Origin: Gnetum montanum
Taxonomy: Eukaryota > Streptophyta > Gnetopsida > Gnetales > Gnetaceae
Length of the DNA: 64,000 nucleotides
Assembly: GCA_015680685.1 (NCBI GenBank)
Contig: MNCI01004661.1
Location: 727,065-791,064 of the forward strand
Direction of reading: 5' to 3'
Part shown: positions 1 to 9,959 of the stretch, one piece after another
Layout: the number at the start of each line of letters is the position of its first letter
How positions within the stretch are numbered: position 1 is the stretch's first letter
Notes under the pieces: model-generated
Told to the model about the DNA's origin: nothing
The model's input: the letters and a program-made list of their open reading frames with translations, nothing else
Database searches by the model: none
Program-made: the position numbers and the translations under genes

Positions 1-228
1 TTCTCCTGGTAGCATAGAAGATAAGCCGAAAATACCAAAAAAATCACATACCTCAGACTTGCTTAACCATACACCGTGACACATACAAGCAAGCCTGGGA
101 AGACAATGAACGATTAACCCCAAGTGTTTCTTGTGGCGTTAAGGCATTTAGTCTGCGGAGTTTGACCGGATCGCGTGTGCACGCTCGTATTCGTATGGTG
201 GAGTGTAGGGGTACCTCACCACTCATCA
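1..228 (+). repeat. 5' LTR of element A, 3' part (R/U5)
   Basis: It matches the 3' ends of the LTRs at 5481-6223, 26720-27669 and 33042-33974. Shared points are the AACCATACA tract, the CCCCAAGTGTT tract and the terminal GGGGTACCTCNCCACTCATCA-type end. The LTR ends with CA at 228. No primer site follows; internal sequence from the gag-protease spacer joins directly. Confidence 0.88.
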
Positions 229-345
229 CATACCATCCTCCAAATCCATCCACATCTCTCACACCGATAGCTCCATTATCACCCACTCCAACAATGTCAG
301 GGGCACTCCCCACTCAACTAAAGTAACCCCAATGTCACAAGGGCT

Positions 346-1010
346 ATGAATCCTCAACCTACAGTTGGTTGTAACAACCTTATACAGAAAAGATCTTTCT
401 TCAGAACCAACAATCCAACCAAGCCCTCACCATCACAAGCAGTTGAACATCTGAACACCTCTCTACCAAGTAAAGCTTCGAGGCCTCCCTCCCATCTAAA
501 CACAACCCAAAAGTTGAGCCTAATGCACATGATTATGTTAACACATGTCATTATTGATTGGATTAAGGTGGGCCATCTTCCCAAGAAATTCTCTGATCCT
601 AGAATTCCTCTAATCTATCTCCAAGATGCTATGAAGGAACTATGTAAAGCTCTTTTGGACTCAGGTTCCGGAGTCAACTTAATATCACAAGATATGTACA
701 AAGCCTAGAACCTGCCTCCATTAAGGAAGAGTAATATTTGACTAGAGTTGGCTGACCAGTCCATCACTGTCCCCTTGGGACTGGTGGAGGACATCATTAC
801 CACTATATGTGGTTGGTCATATTCAGCTGATTTTCTAGTAATATAAGTGAACAATGGTAAAGGGGACTTCCCAATAATAATGGGAAGAGCATGACTAAGT
901 ACTATAGATGCATGCCTTGGAATCCATGATCTTTTCCTGGAAATATCCAAGAAGAATACTTTGGAAAGATCGAGAAGAAGAAAGCTCCATGCATTGCATA
1001 TAGTGACATG
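346..1010 (+). pseudogene. gag-protease spacer and aspartic protease, element A
   Basis: Retroviral-type aspartic protease that would cleave the Gag-Pol polyprotein inside the particle. The catalytic Asp-Ser-Gly triplet is intact at 658-666 (context ALLDSGSGVNLIS). The second half, with the hydrophobic strand and the IIMGRA motif near 880, is read through stops and frame changes. The homologous domain in E (30360-30790) keeps the longer GRAWLSTI motif, which supports the call. The upstream Pro/Thr/Ser-rich stretch (346-600) is the end of the gag-protease spacer. Stop codons at 706 and later make it a pseudogene. Confidence 0.75.
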
Positions 1011-1145
1011 GGGTGCCATTGCGTGTAGAAATCATGGGTTATGTGAAGCTTAGCATTGCCTGCATGCAATCGGTGTGCACAAGACATTAATATACAAAAG
1101 TGCCTGTATGCAGTAGCCACACGATAAGAAGACACCCAATGGCTG

Positions 1146-1640
1146 ATGGCTAATCAAGGGAGCAATTCACTAACATGCATGGAATTAATTGAGGGAATAA
1201 CTAGTGCTTACATTGAAAGCATAGACACATTGGAGCAATTCTGTTGCCAACTTCCAAACCTTAACCTCAAAAACATCAACTGGGGGAAGTTGGAAATTCC
1301 TGAGAGATTTAAACAAGAGCCCCTAGATTTGAAATCATTGCCCACCGGTTTGGAGTGTAAGACCCTTGAAAATGGAAAACTGGTGATCATCAATGCAAGA
1401 CTTGTTCCCAAAAAAAAAAAAGAAATACTATTGAAAGTGATAAAAAAGTGGTTAAAAGCCTTTGCCTGGTCATACCCCAAGTTAACCGGAATAGATCCGA
1501 GGATATGATAGCATAGGATTTACACGGACCTCTCCATGAAACCTCAAAAACAACCGTAGAGGCGATTGAACCCAAAATTGAAACAAATAGTAAAAGAAGA
1601 GATAGAACAACTTATTAAGGCTGGGTTCATATATCCCATT
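1146..1640 (+). pseudogene. Reverse transcriptase N-terminal extension, element A
   Basis: The stretch leading into the RT fingers in Athila/Tat-type Pol: LKSLPTGLEC, then a strand ending VIINARLVP, then KAFAWSYPKLTGIDP. A poly-A run (1411-1421) lies inside it. The last recognisable RT residues are KAGFIYPI at about 1618-1641. The sequence then jumps to the thumb/connection (FSKIAKSL), removing fingers and palm with the catalytic YxDD box. Microhomology at the joint cannot be settled by eye. Confidence 0.75.
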
Positions 1641-2165
1641 ACTTTTCCAAGATTGCCAAATCGTTGGTAGAACTAACGAAGAAGGATGCACTATTCGAAT
1701 GGACTAGGGAATGTGAACAAGAATTCCAAACTCTAAAAAAAAGCTTGTAGAAACTCCCATTCTACAAGCCCCTGACAGGTCCAGACCATTCCATATAATA
1801 ACTGACACATCCAATTATCCCTTAGGAGTTGTACTTACATAGTTAGATGATCAAAAATGTCCCTATTACATCCACTGTGCAAGTAGGAGTATAGCTGGTG
1901 CACAACTTAACTACATAACTACAGAAAAAGAATTAATGGTTGTAGTATTTTCACTGGACAAGTTTAGGCACTATGTGTTAGGCTACAAGGTGTACATTCA
2001 TACGAACCATAGTGCAATCAAGTTCCTCATGAACAAGCCAACGATTAGCCCTCATATTATTCGTTGGCTGGTAATCCTACAGGAGTTCAATCTAACCATG
2101 ATTGATTGAAAGGGCATCGAGAACATAGTTGCAGATCATTTATCTCGGTTGCATTGGGATAGTAA
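1641..2165 (+). pseudogene. RT connection and RNase H domain, element A
   Basis: Gypsy-type RNase H, which removes the RNA strand during reverse transcription. It begins with the RT thumb/connection (FSKIAKSLVELTKKD, then FEWT and an EFQTLK helix). RNase H follows: ITDTSNYPLGVVL with the first acidic residue, the YITTEKELMVVVFSLDKFRHY helix with Glu, THNH-like HTNHSAIKFL, and the C-terminal VADHLSRL. In-frame stops occur near 1750, 1842 and 2107. The domain is otherwise complete and easily aligned with the Athila RNase H of element B. Confidence 0.82.
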
Positions 2166-2365
2166 GGAGGATGAATATATAGTGTCCGACCATTTTCTTG
2201 ATGAAACCCTCTTTTCTGATGTAGTGAATAACCAACCCAAGAAGATGAATTGGTATAGTAGCATTCTCACTTATCTTCTTACCCAACAAACACCACAGGA
2301 GTTGGACTTTAGGAAGAAACGACAGTTTCTTCACAAAGCTAAGTACTTCATGGAGATCAACTAAA

Positions 2366-3534
2366 AACTTTACAAAGTTTGTTCTAATGGCTTGATTCGA
2401 TGGTGTGTGCCTGATATGGATCAATTAAGAGTTCTCCACGACTCTCATGAGGGCCTTTGTGGGGGCCACTATGCTAGGAGATGAATGAATATTAAGATCC
2501 TACTTGCAGGATATTACTGGCCAACATTATTTTGGGATGCCCATCAATTTGTCCAATCTTGAGAGCATTGTCAACATGATGGGGGAATAACTACTTGAAT
2601 GGAGGGTTCACAACAATGGATTCAACCTTTAGAACCCTTTGAAATTTGGGGAATAGACTTTATGGGGCCCAATATACTAATGTCCAATGGAAAAGCTTAC
2701 ATCATCATTGCCATAGACTATCTAACAAAATGGGCTGAAGCAACTGCTGTTACAGACTGCACATCGTCTATAGCTACACGATTTGTGCAACAATAAGTCG
2801 TAAATAGGTTTGGTATGCCACGTGCACTTATCTCAGATAATGGAACACAGTTCATGGGTGCAACCTTTCGGAAATTGATGCAACACTTGGGGGTTGAACA
2901 TAAATTGACTACACCTTATCATCCCCAAGCTAATGGCCAAGCCGAGGTCACTAATTGGGAGATTACTAAAATATTAACAAGGACAATTAGAAAATATAGG
3001 TGAGATTGGAGTACTAAACTGAATGATGCTCTCTAGGCATACCACTCCACTTGGAAACTCCCTACAAGCTACTCTCCCTATGAGTTAGTGTACAATAAAC
3101 TTCCAAAGCTTCCAATTCAAACAGATCTCCGTACACAATCAATGGAATGTGACCTCCACCTTGACCTTGATCTAGCACAAAAACAAATATTGGCCACTCT
3201 AAACATGTTGGATGAAAACTGATTGGTCGTCCTATCATCAAATGAGTTTCACAAGGCACATAACAAGCAATGTTGTGACTTAAAAATTTGGAAGGTTAAG
3301 TATCAACCAAGAGATAAGGTCCTCTATTGGAACCCCACACATGTGCCACAACACACAAGATTTCAAACATTGTGGGAAGGGCCTTACATTATTCATACAA
3401 CCTTCCCCTCAGGAGCCATGACCATATACAAAATTGAAAGCCCTAATAAGAGATTATTGGTCAATGTGCAACAAACCAAACCCTTCCATGAACTTAGAAT
3501 AGCCGGTGCACATAATACCTCTGAGAGAGGATGA
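2366..3534 (+). pseudogene. Integrase, element A
   Basis: Inserts the cDNA into the host chromosome. Seen in order: a zinc-binding HHCC region (HDSHEG...GGHY, then a C-x2-C with one Cys mutated) at 2430-2580; catalytic core with IWGIDFMGP (first Asp, about 2650), AIDYLTKW, LISDNGTQF (second Asp, about 2835) and YHPQANGQAEVTN (Glu, about 2945); then the C-terminal GPY-type region LWEGPYIIHTTFPSGA at 3370-3420. There is no chromodomain. Stops at 2794, 3001 and in the linker break it. It ends at the stop at 3532. Confidence 0.85.
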
Positions 3535-5480
3535 CCTCACTCATTATTTTAGATCTTCTCCTTCCAACTCAATCATGGGGGAGATGGCCACCTATGTTAA
3601 TCAATCAAAGCCCTTAGTTTCTTTTTAAGTTTTTATTTTACATATTTTTGTTTTCCAAATTTCTTTAACTTTTCTTATTTTTGTTTTGCAACATCGTTCA
3701 TACTTCTTAATTTATTTGTGTGTTTTACTTATTGTGTTAAGTTTGTCACTTAATAAGTGCTTCGAAGATGGTATGAATTGTATTCCATTGATTGCTAATG
3801 TTGGGTTTTTACCTTTGAGTTATGATGTTGATACTAAGGTATGGTTATTTTTGATATAGTAGGCAATGAGTCCACTTCATCCATATATCCATGAATTTCT
3901 ATGATCTCTCTTGGCTCGAAACTGTATAGTCCCTTTCTTCAAAAGAAAATAACAAGAACTATTAATGAATCAGTAACTGAGGCATTTCTCAAACTAAGGA
4001 AGGACTCAAGGATTGAAAAGGGTGTGACTTCAAGGGGACTTGATGCATTTGTGTTGGCCATTCTCTTAGGTGCTTGGATGTTTTCTTCTTGAGTTTTCCT
4101 TACCATTATAACATTGCTCCATTATTGGGAAGCTGAGCTAATAAAAATAAATAAGTCTTTGCATGGTGTGGTTCTCACAAAAAAAGAGAAAAAAAGAACA
4201 GTGAGAATTCAAAGCACAACCCTTAGAAGAAATAATCATCTGGGCTACAAGCACTGGTTATGGAACTAAATAAACATGTTTCCTCTAACCACGACCCTTC
4301 TCGCTTCCTACCCTCTTCTTTCTCATTGGAATGGTGGTGACTTTTTGATGGAAGCATTCTTGTTACTTCAAGTGGATGGATTGGCCAAATGTATTAATGC
4401 GAAGTCACTGGTTATGGTTGGTTTGAGGCTGCATTTGGAATGAGATCTACTAAGTGACATTAACCATTAACACACAAGGGGCTGTAAATCACCTTATTCA
4501 TGAGACTCCATTCCATTCTCCTTTGTCCATCCTTCTTTCTCCATTGTTCATGTCATTGCCGGCTGTATCAATAGTCTATATGTTGGTTGATGCATTGTTT
4601 TCTTTTTGGTAAACTCTTGTGGTTAAGACTTTAACTCTTGGTTCCAAATGGCATTTCCAGAGCCTACGGACTCTTTGAATGTAGGATTGTTAGGGCATTA
4701 AGGGCATGAGCCTACTTTGGGGAGGACCCATTGGCATTCCTATTTGGCCCATCTGTTAATTTCTTTCCCTTAAACATTTCTGCAATCACCATTTCTTTTG
4801 TTCATCTCCATCTTTGACATCCATTTTATCGGTGTTGTCGTTGTTTCTTTTTCTCCATCTTTCTTATTCCTTATATTTTTTCATTTTCTTGCTATTGGAG
4901 GTTCGCTCTCAGTCATGGGGGTCCTAGTCCAATTTTTTTGATTTTCTTCTAACCCCTACACCTCAAGTAGTCACCAGTATTATATCTCTAGATCCACATT
5001 AGCCATGTCACAACTCAGCCAATGGATCTTACACTGAGGCATGGTATTAACTGCATTGTGATTCATTTACCCTTACTAATATAAGACTATGTTGTGTGTG
5101 CAGATGGCAATCATACACCAATGGATTAGATCTGGAGGGAACACTTGGAATGGACTGGTGATGAAGTAGTTATGCAAGGAACAAGATTGATAACGTGCTT
5201 ATGGATGGACAATGAAAAGCACAATCTTGGCATTGGTAGCAACAGAATTCTCCTTTCTTCTTTTCTCTCTCTTCTCTCCCAGCTGCCAAATAAGGCTGGA
5301 TGTCAAATGTGTATAGTGTTCACTCTATTGTCATGAACACTAATTTGGCCATGTATTGTCATGATGATCCATTCACATGTCACCCCATTCACCATTAGTA
5401 TCATTCAAGTCAATAATCCCATACCTTCCCAATATTTTGTAAGGAACTTGAAGATGAGTTTTCATTCAGTCATGGGGGTA
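3535..5480 (+). other. 3' noncoding region of element A
   Basis: About 1.9 kb between integrase and LTR without a supported gene. It aligns with 31080-33041 of E and 43300-45452 of F. Landmarks are three TCATGGGGG blocks (3573-3581, 4913-4921, 5470-5478), a 38-bp conserved block at 4693-4730, an A-rich tract near 4180, and a splice-acceptor-like site at 5074-5103 followed by ATGG. The last TCATGGGGG, four bases before the LTR, sits where the polypurine tract should be. Confidence 0.7.
5074..5107 (+). other. Conserved branch point and 3' splice site, element A
   Basis: TACTAAT at 5074-5080, then a GT-rich run ending TGTGCAG at 5103, directly followed by ATGG. The same arrangement with 22-24 nt spacing occurs at matching places in E (32652-32681), F (44816-44846), C (20609-20581, minus) and D (52983-52954, minus). 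In C and D a long gene starts at this ATGG; in A only a short remnant follows. Confidence 0.5.
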
Positions 5481-6223
5481 TGATGAGCCATGATATCGCG
5501 TCAGCCCTGTGATATCGCGTATGCGATATCGTAGCCCATCGCCATGTCTATAAATAAGAGGTAGCTTTCCCTTATTCACTCATCTAGATCTAGACCCTTA
5601 GCCAAACTATAGCAGTTTTACCATTCCAGAGTTAGAGTAATTTCCATGTGCCCATAGTAGGAGTCTCAAAGTGAACAAATCTTTATTCGAGCAAATTGTA
5701 CCTAAGCACACATTTGTGTATGGAAATAAAGATGAACTTTCTAATAACCTTGCAGCATGTGGACTAAGCTAAATAGGAATTAATTAATGTTAAATTTTTA
5801 AATGCTTTCCTAGACAATTAATCTCTCTCAACCCTTAACTCTCCTAGTTAAGTGCATTCAGTACGACTGCTTTGAGCATATGTGTAATGCTTGGTAACCT
5901 AGTAATGAGTAGCGTTTGGTAATCCCAGTAGTGTTGCACTGGTTTAGGGTGTGTACAGCAAGTGGGAATGGATATTGATGCTAGGACGATTAGAACTTAG
6001 TTAGCATAGGCATTAAAAAGATAAAAGACATAAAAATCATAAACATCAAACTTACTTAACCATACAACCATGACAATACAAGTAATTTTGGAAAGACAAT
6101 GATTGATTAACCTTAAGTGTTCCATTAGGGTGCGTAAGCACTTAGTCCTTGGAGTTCGACTGGAGCGCACGTGAGATGCTCGTATTCGTATGGTTGAGTG
6201 TAGGGGTACCTCGCCACTCATCA
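5481..6223 (+). repeat. 3' LTR of element A
   Basis: Starts TGATGAGCCATGATATCGCG right after the CATGGGGGTA tract and ends CACTCATCA at 6223; 743 bp. U3 holds three GATATC palindromes (5492, 5511, 5525) and TATAAATA at 5549-5556. No primer site follows position 6223; instead Athila-like gag sequence begins at once, so this is the outer right end of A. Confidence 0.92.
5492..5556 (+). promoter_or_regulatory. U3 promoter: GATATC palindrome array plus TATA box
   Basis: Three copies of GATATC, two of them extended to GATATCGCG, within 39 bp, then TATAAATA 19 bp later. The same plan recurs in the LTRs of C and E, and in weaker form in D, F and I. The TATA box sets the expected transcription start near 5580. 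The palindromes may be factor-binding sites; that role is inferred. Confidence 0.65.
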
Positions 6224-6379
6224 ATGACCACAATAGGAGGTATTACCCTACCAATAAGCACTTTGAATATACAAAATCCACCAATAGTAACCTCATTACC
6301 AAGTGCTATAGTAACTCCAACAGTAGCTTCAACTTATATTATGGGATGATCTTCACATCATGTACCTCCTCTGTTTTCT

Positions 6380-7560
6380 TTGGGTCCAATTCCTCTCTCT
6401 TTTGGTAGTTTGAGCTCTAATATTGAAGTTAATCGGCCATACCCAAGACAAGCCCTTGGAAAATTATTAAATCAAAGAACATCAATTATACCTCAAGGCC
6501 CATTGGTTTTTCCTCAAGGAAGAGATGTTGAGGTTAAAAATATGTACCTATTACCTATTTTTAAAGGAACAAATGATGAAGATCTAGTCACTCACATAAG
6601 AGAATTTGAAACAACATTAGCTATGTTAGCACCTCAAAGTGGGGATAGGACTAAAATGATTACTTTCAAATCAACCCTAAAAGATAAAACTAATTTTTGG
6701 CTACAAACCCTTCGAACACAAATGAGTTCTTGGGATGAGTTTAAAAATTTTTTCGTACAAAGATTTCTTTCTAATGATAGGCTCTAATCGTTAAGAAAGA
6801 AATTAATGAGTTTTATGCAACATGAGGATGAGGACTATGAAAGCACCTTTGATAGATTTAAAGGGTTATGTTTAAAGAATCCAAACCATGGCTTTCCAGC
6901 CCATCAATTAATCCAAATCTTTGTAGAGGGATTAGTACCTTATTGTAGGCAAAATGTTGATTTTTCATGTGGGGGAAATATTTTAAATGTGACATTGGAG
7001 GATGGTTGGAGAATTATAGATTCATTAGTAGACCAAAGTAAATGTTGGCCAAAACCCAACATAATGCAAGGCATGACTCAACAAATAGAACAATTAAATA
7101 GAAAAGTTGATGAGTTAATATGATTGTTTAAAAAACAAGCTCATGGAATTCAAAGTGAAGCATGCAATATTTGTGGTAGTCCTCAACATGACCAAACAAC
7201 TTGCCTAGCCTTATATTATTGTCAGGAGGAAATGCAAGAGTCAACTAAGGCTTTTCAACAATTTAAGAGCCAACCAACAATGAACTTTCCTCAATGACCA
7301 TACTATCCACAACAATATTCTGAAAATAATTTTAGGCCATTTAAGCATCCAACTAATGAACACTTGGATAAACTCACCCAAAGCCTCACTTCCTTTATAG
7401 AAGAAAGTAGACAATTTATGAGTGAAACTAGGAGAATATGTCAGGATTTAACTAAGAACGAATTAACATCCCAACTTGAACTTAATCCTACATCTCAAAA
7501 AAAAATAAGGAAAAGGGCAATTATTCCATTACTACAAGGAGTGAAAAGATAATTGAACTT
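6380..7560 (+). pseudogene. Gag polyprotein, element B
   Basis: Structural capsid protein of the particle. The retrotransposon gag core is seen as FWLQTLRTQMSSWDEF and the FFVQRFLSNDRL helix (about 6690-6785), continuing after a stop with MSFMQHEDEDYESTFDRFK, CLKNPNHGFP and the FVEGLVP segment. A canonical CX2CX4HX4C zinc knuckle (CNICGSPQHDQTTC) lies at 7163-7204. A Glu/Gln-rich helical tail follows to about 7560. Stops occur at 6785, 7121 and 7296. The upstream part from 6224 is a Pro/Thr-rich leader in frame with gag. Confidence 0.85.
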
Positions 7561-7745
7561 AAATCCCAAAATAAGGTGAGATTTCAAGAGGTAGAAACAC
7601 AAGAGGAAACAAAAACACAAGTAGTAATAAGAAAGATCAACCCACTAGGGAAAAGGAACAACCATTACTCTCTAGAAAACCAATTTTACCTCCTTTTCCT
7701 AAACGATTACAAGAAAACTTCACAACCAAAGCCCATCTTGAAAAA

Positions 7746-8270
7746 ATGTTTAGTAAATTATACTTGCATATTCCTTTACAACAAGTAGTAAAAGACACAC
7801 TGCTCTATGCCAAATACTTAAGGAAATTATGCATTAGGAAAAGAAAGGAAAAAATTCATAAACAAGTTTATTTAGTTGATAATATTTCTCAACTTATACA
7901 AAGACATGAAATTCCTAAATACCAAGATCCGGGAGTTCCTACCATTCCAATCAAGATAAATGGACAAGAAATTAGGAATGCCCTATTGGATATAAAAGCT
8001 AGTATTAATATTATGCCTCTTGAAATGGCTAGATCACTAGATATAGAGGATATAAAAAGAGTAAACATGACAATATCATTGGTTGATGGTTCAAGTGTAA
8101 AACTCATAGGAATCATAGAAGACCTAATAATAGAGGTAGAAAAGGGAAAATACCCAATTGATTTTTTTGTCCTAGAAGTGAAAGATCCTGATTGTTTCCC
8201 TATTATATTAGGTAGACCTTGGTTAGCAATAGTTGATGTGGTAATTAATTGTAGATTTGGCCAACTTTGA
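7746..8270 (+). pseudogene. Aspartic protease, element B
   Basis: Athila-type protease, open through 174 codons. Seen are the IPIKINGQEIRNALLD strand, SINIMPLEMARSL, the IVDVVINC end and the flap/second-half motif FPIILGRPWLA. The catalytic triplet, normally Asp-Thr/Ser/Leu-Gly, reads Asp-Ile-Lys here (7989-7997). The Gly that normally follows is lost, so the enzyme is likely dead although its frame stays open. The start is a downstream Met inside the gag-pro frame, not a true initiation site. Confidence 0.85.
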
Positions 8271-8342
8271 CTTGCATTTGTAAATATCACTTTTACACTA
8301 AATATATGTGATAAGGTAAAAGAATATTGTTTAAATATATAC

Positions 8343-9540
8343 TTGAAGAAAGCAAGAATGCTCTACACTCTACCCACTTCAGCAATGGCACAAGATAGGG
8401 AAACCTTAGTGTTAAATAATTTTGAGGAAGGACCTTTAGACCCCTCAACTAAGGAACAACAAGATTTCCTTGACCAAATTCTAAATTTAGGGTTAGGAAA
8501 TATTGGAGAAATAATTCAACCTACACATAAAGATTCATTGGATCTTAAAGAATTACCTAATACACTTAAGTATATTTTTCTAGATCACAATAAACCCTTA
8601 ATAATAAATTCCCAACTTAGTAATGAACAAGAAAACAAAATATTAGAAATCTTGCATAGAAAATCTGAGGCATTTGCATGGAGTTATGAGGACCTTCACT
8701 AAGGGATCTCACCCAACATTTGCCAACATTATATCTATTTAGAAGACAATGTCAAACTAGTAAGAATTCCCCCAAGACGAATTAATCTAGCCCTAAAACA
8801 AATAGTTAAGGATGAAATTTCAAAACTTTGGAAAGAAGAAATCATTTACCCAATAGCAAAGAGTGAATGGATAAGCCCCATTATTGTAGTCCCAAAAAAG
8901 GGTGGAAAATAGAGGGTTTGTGTAGACTATAGAAGATTGAACCAAAACATAAAAAAAGATCAGTTTCCATTACCATACATAGATCAAATACTAGAAAAAC
9001 TAGAAGGACATGAATAATACTATTTTTTGGATGGATTTAGTGGTTACAATCAAGTATCTATTACCCTTGAATACCAACATAAAACAACCTTTACATATTG
9101 TTATGGAACTTTTGCTTATAGACAAATGCCTTTTGGCCTTTGTAATGCACCAACCACTTTTCAAAGAGCCATGATCTCAATATTTTCAGATATGTTAAAA
9201 GATAAAAACTTAAAACTAAGTTGGAAAAAGAGTCACTTAATGGTTACAACTGGTGTAGTATTAGGACATGTTATTTCTAAACGAGGGATAAGAATGGATG
9301 ATGAGAAAATAAGAGTCATATCTACACTTCTAACTCTGACCAATTTAAAGACTTTTCAATGTTTTCTAGCACATGTTGTATATTATAGAAGATTTATCAA
9401 AGATTTCTCAAAAATTGCTAAACCATTATATATGCTCTTAGAAAAGGATGTTTCATTTGTTTGGACCAATGATTGTCATGAAGAATTTTTGGAACTAAAA
9501 AAAATGAGTAACGACAACCCCTGTATTAAATGCACCTAAT
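8343..9540 (+). pseudogene. Reverse transcriptase, element B, catalytic box deleted
   Basis: RT with N-terminal extension (DLKELPNTLKYIFLD; EAFAWSYEDLH) at 8343-8702, fingers with WISPIIVVPKKGG and RVCVDYRRLNQN (8865-8950), palm with FLDGFSGYNQV and QMPFGLCNAPTTFQRAM (9020-9172), and thumb with LGHVISKRGI and YRRFIKDFSKIAKPL. Between IFSDML and KNLKLSWKKSHLM (around 9195-9215) about 30 residues are missing in frame, including the xxDD box that binds metal. Stops at 8701, 8912 and 9014 add to the damage. Confidence 0.85.
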
Positions 9541-9933
9541 TGGGATTATCCGTTTGATTTAATGTGTGATGCTAGTCACATAGCAGTGGGGGTAGTTTTG
9601 GGACAATACATTGATAATAAACCAAGAGTGATTTATTATGTGTCCAAAAGTCTAGACCAAGCCCAAGTAAATTATACAACTACAGAAAAAGAACTATTAC
9701 CCATTGTATATGCTCTAGATAAATTTAGACATTATTTAATTGAATATAAAACTAGAGTATATACTAATCATTTAGCTATTAAATTTTTAGCTACCAAAAA
9801 AATAGAAAATGCAAGAATAATGAGATGGTGCTTATTACTCCAAGAATTTGACCTAGTTATTCTAGATAAAAGAGGTAGGGGAAATGTAGTAGCAGATAAT
9901 CTTTCTAGGTTAGAAACTCCTGATGAGAACTAA
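9541..9933 (+). pseudogene. RNase H, element B
   Basis: Gypsy RNase H following RT: FDLMCDASHIAVGVVLGQ with the first Asp, the NYTTTEKELLPIVYALDKFRHYL helix with catalytic Glu, VYTNHLAIKFL where the usual Asp of TDH is Asn, and NVVADNLSRLE with the last Asp. The frame is open from 9562 to the stop at 9931. The TDH to TNH change (G to A) would weaken activity. Confidence 0.85.
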
Positions 9934-9959
9934 ACACAAGGAATTTTTTATGATGAAAT

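Larger units (their letters stand above)
1..6223 (+). mobile_element. Element A: Ty3/gypsy LTR retrotransposon, family 1, defective
   Basis: Partial 5' LTR (1-228), internal region (229-5480) and complete 3' LTR (5481-6223). The order protease, RT remnant, RNase H, integrase is that of Ty3/gypsy. Internal sequence starts right after the LTR at a point that matches position about 30021 of element E, so about 2.3 kb holding the primer site and gag is missing. This is the only family 1 copy here that keeps integrase. Without a primer site, gag and RT core it cannot have moved alone. The outer left end lies outside the window, so no TSD can be tested. Confidence 0.9.

Noticed and set aside
5104-5336. 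The ATGG frame after the acceptor in A as a functional small gene
   Set aside because: Only a short frame with early stops in A and E; it is best seen as the remnant left where the extra gene is absent.
6224-6245. Primer-binding site after the LTR ending at 6223
   Set aside because: The sequence ATGACCACAATAGG does not match tRNA-Asp or other common primers; this LTR is the 3' one and B's gag follows.
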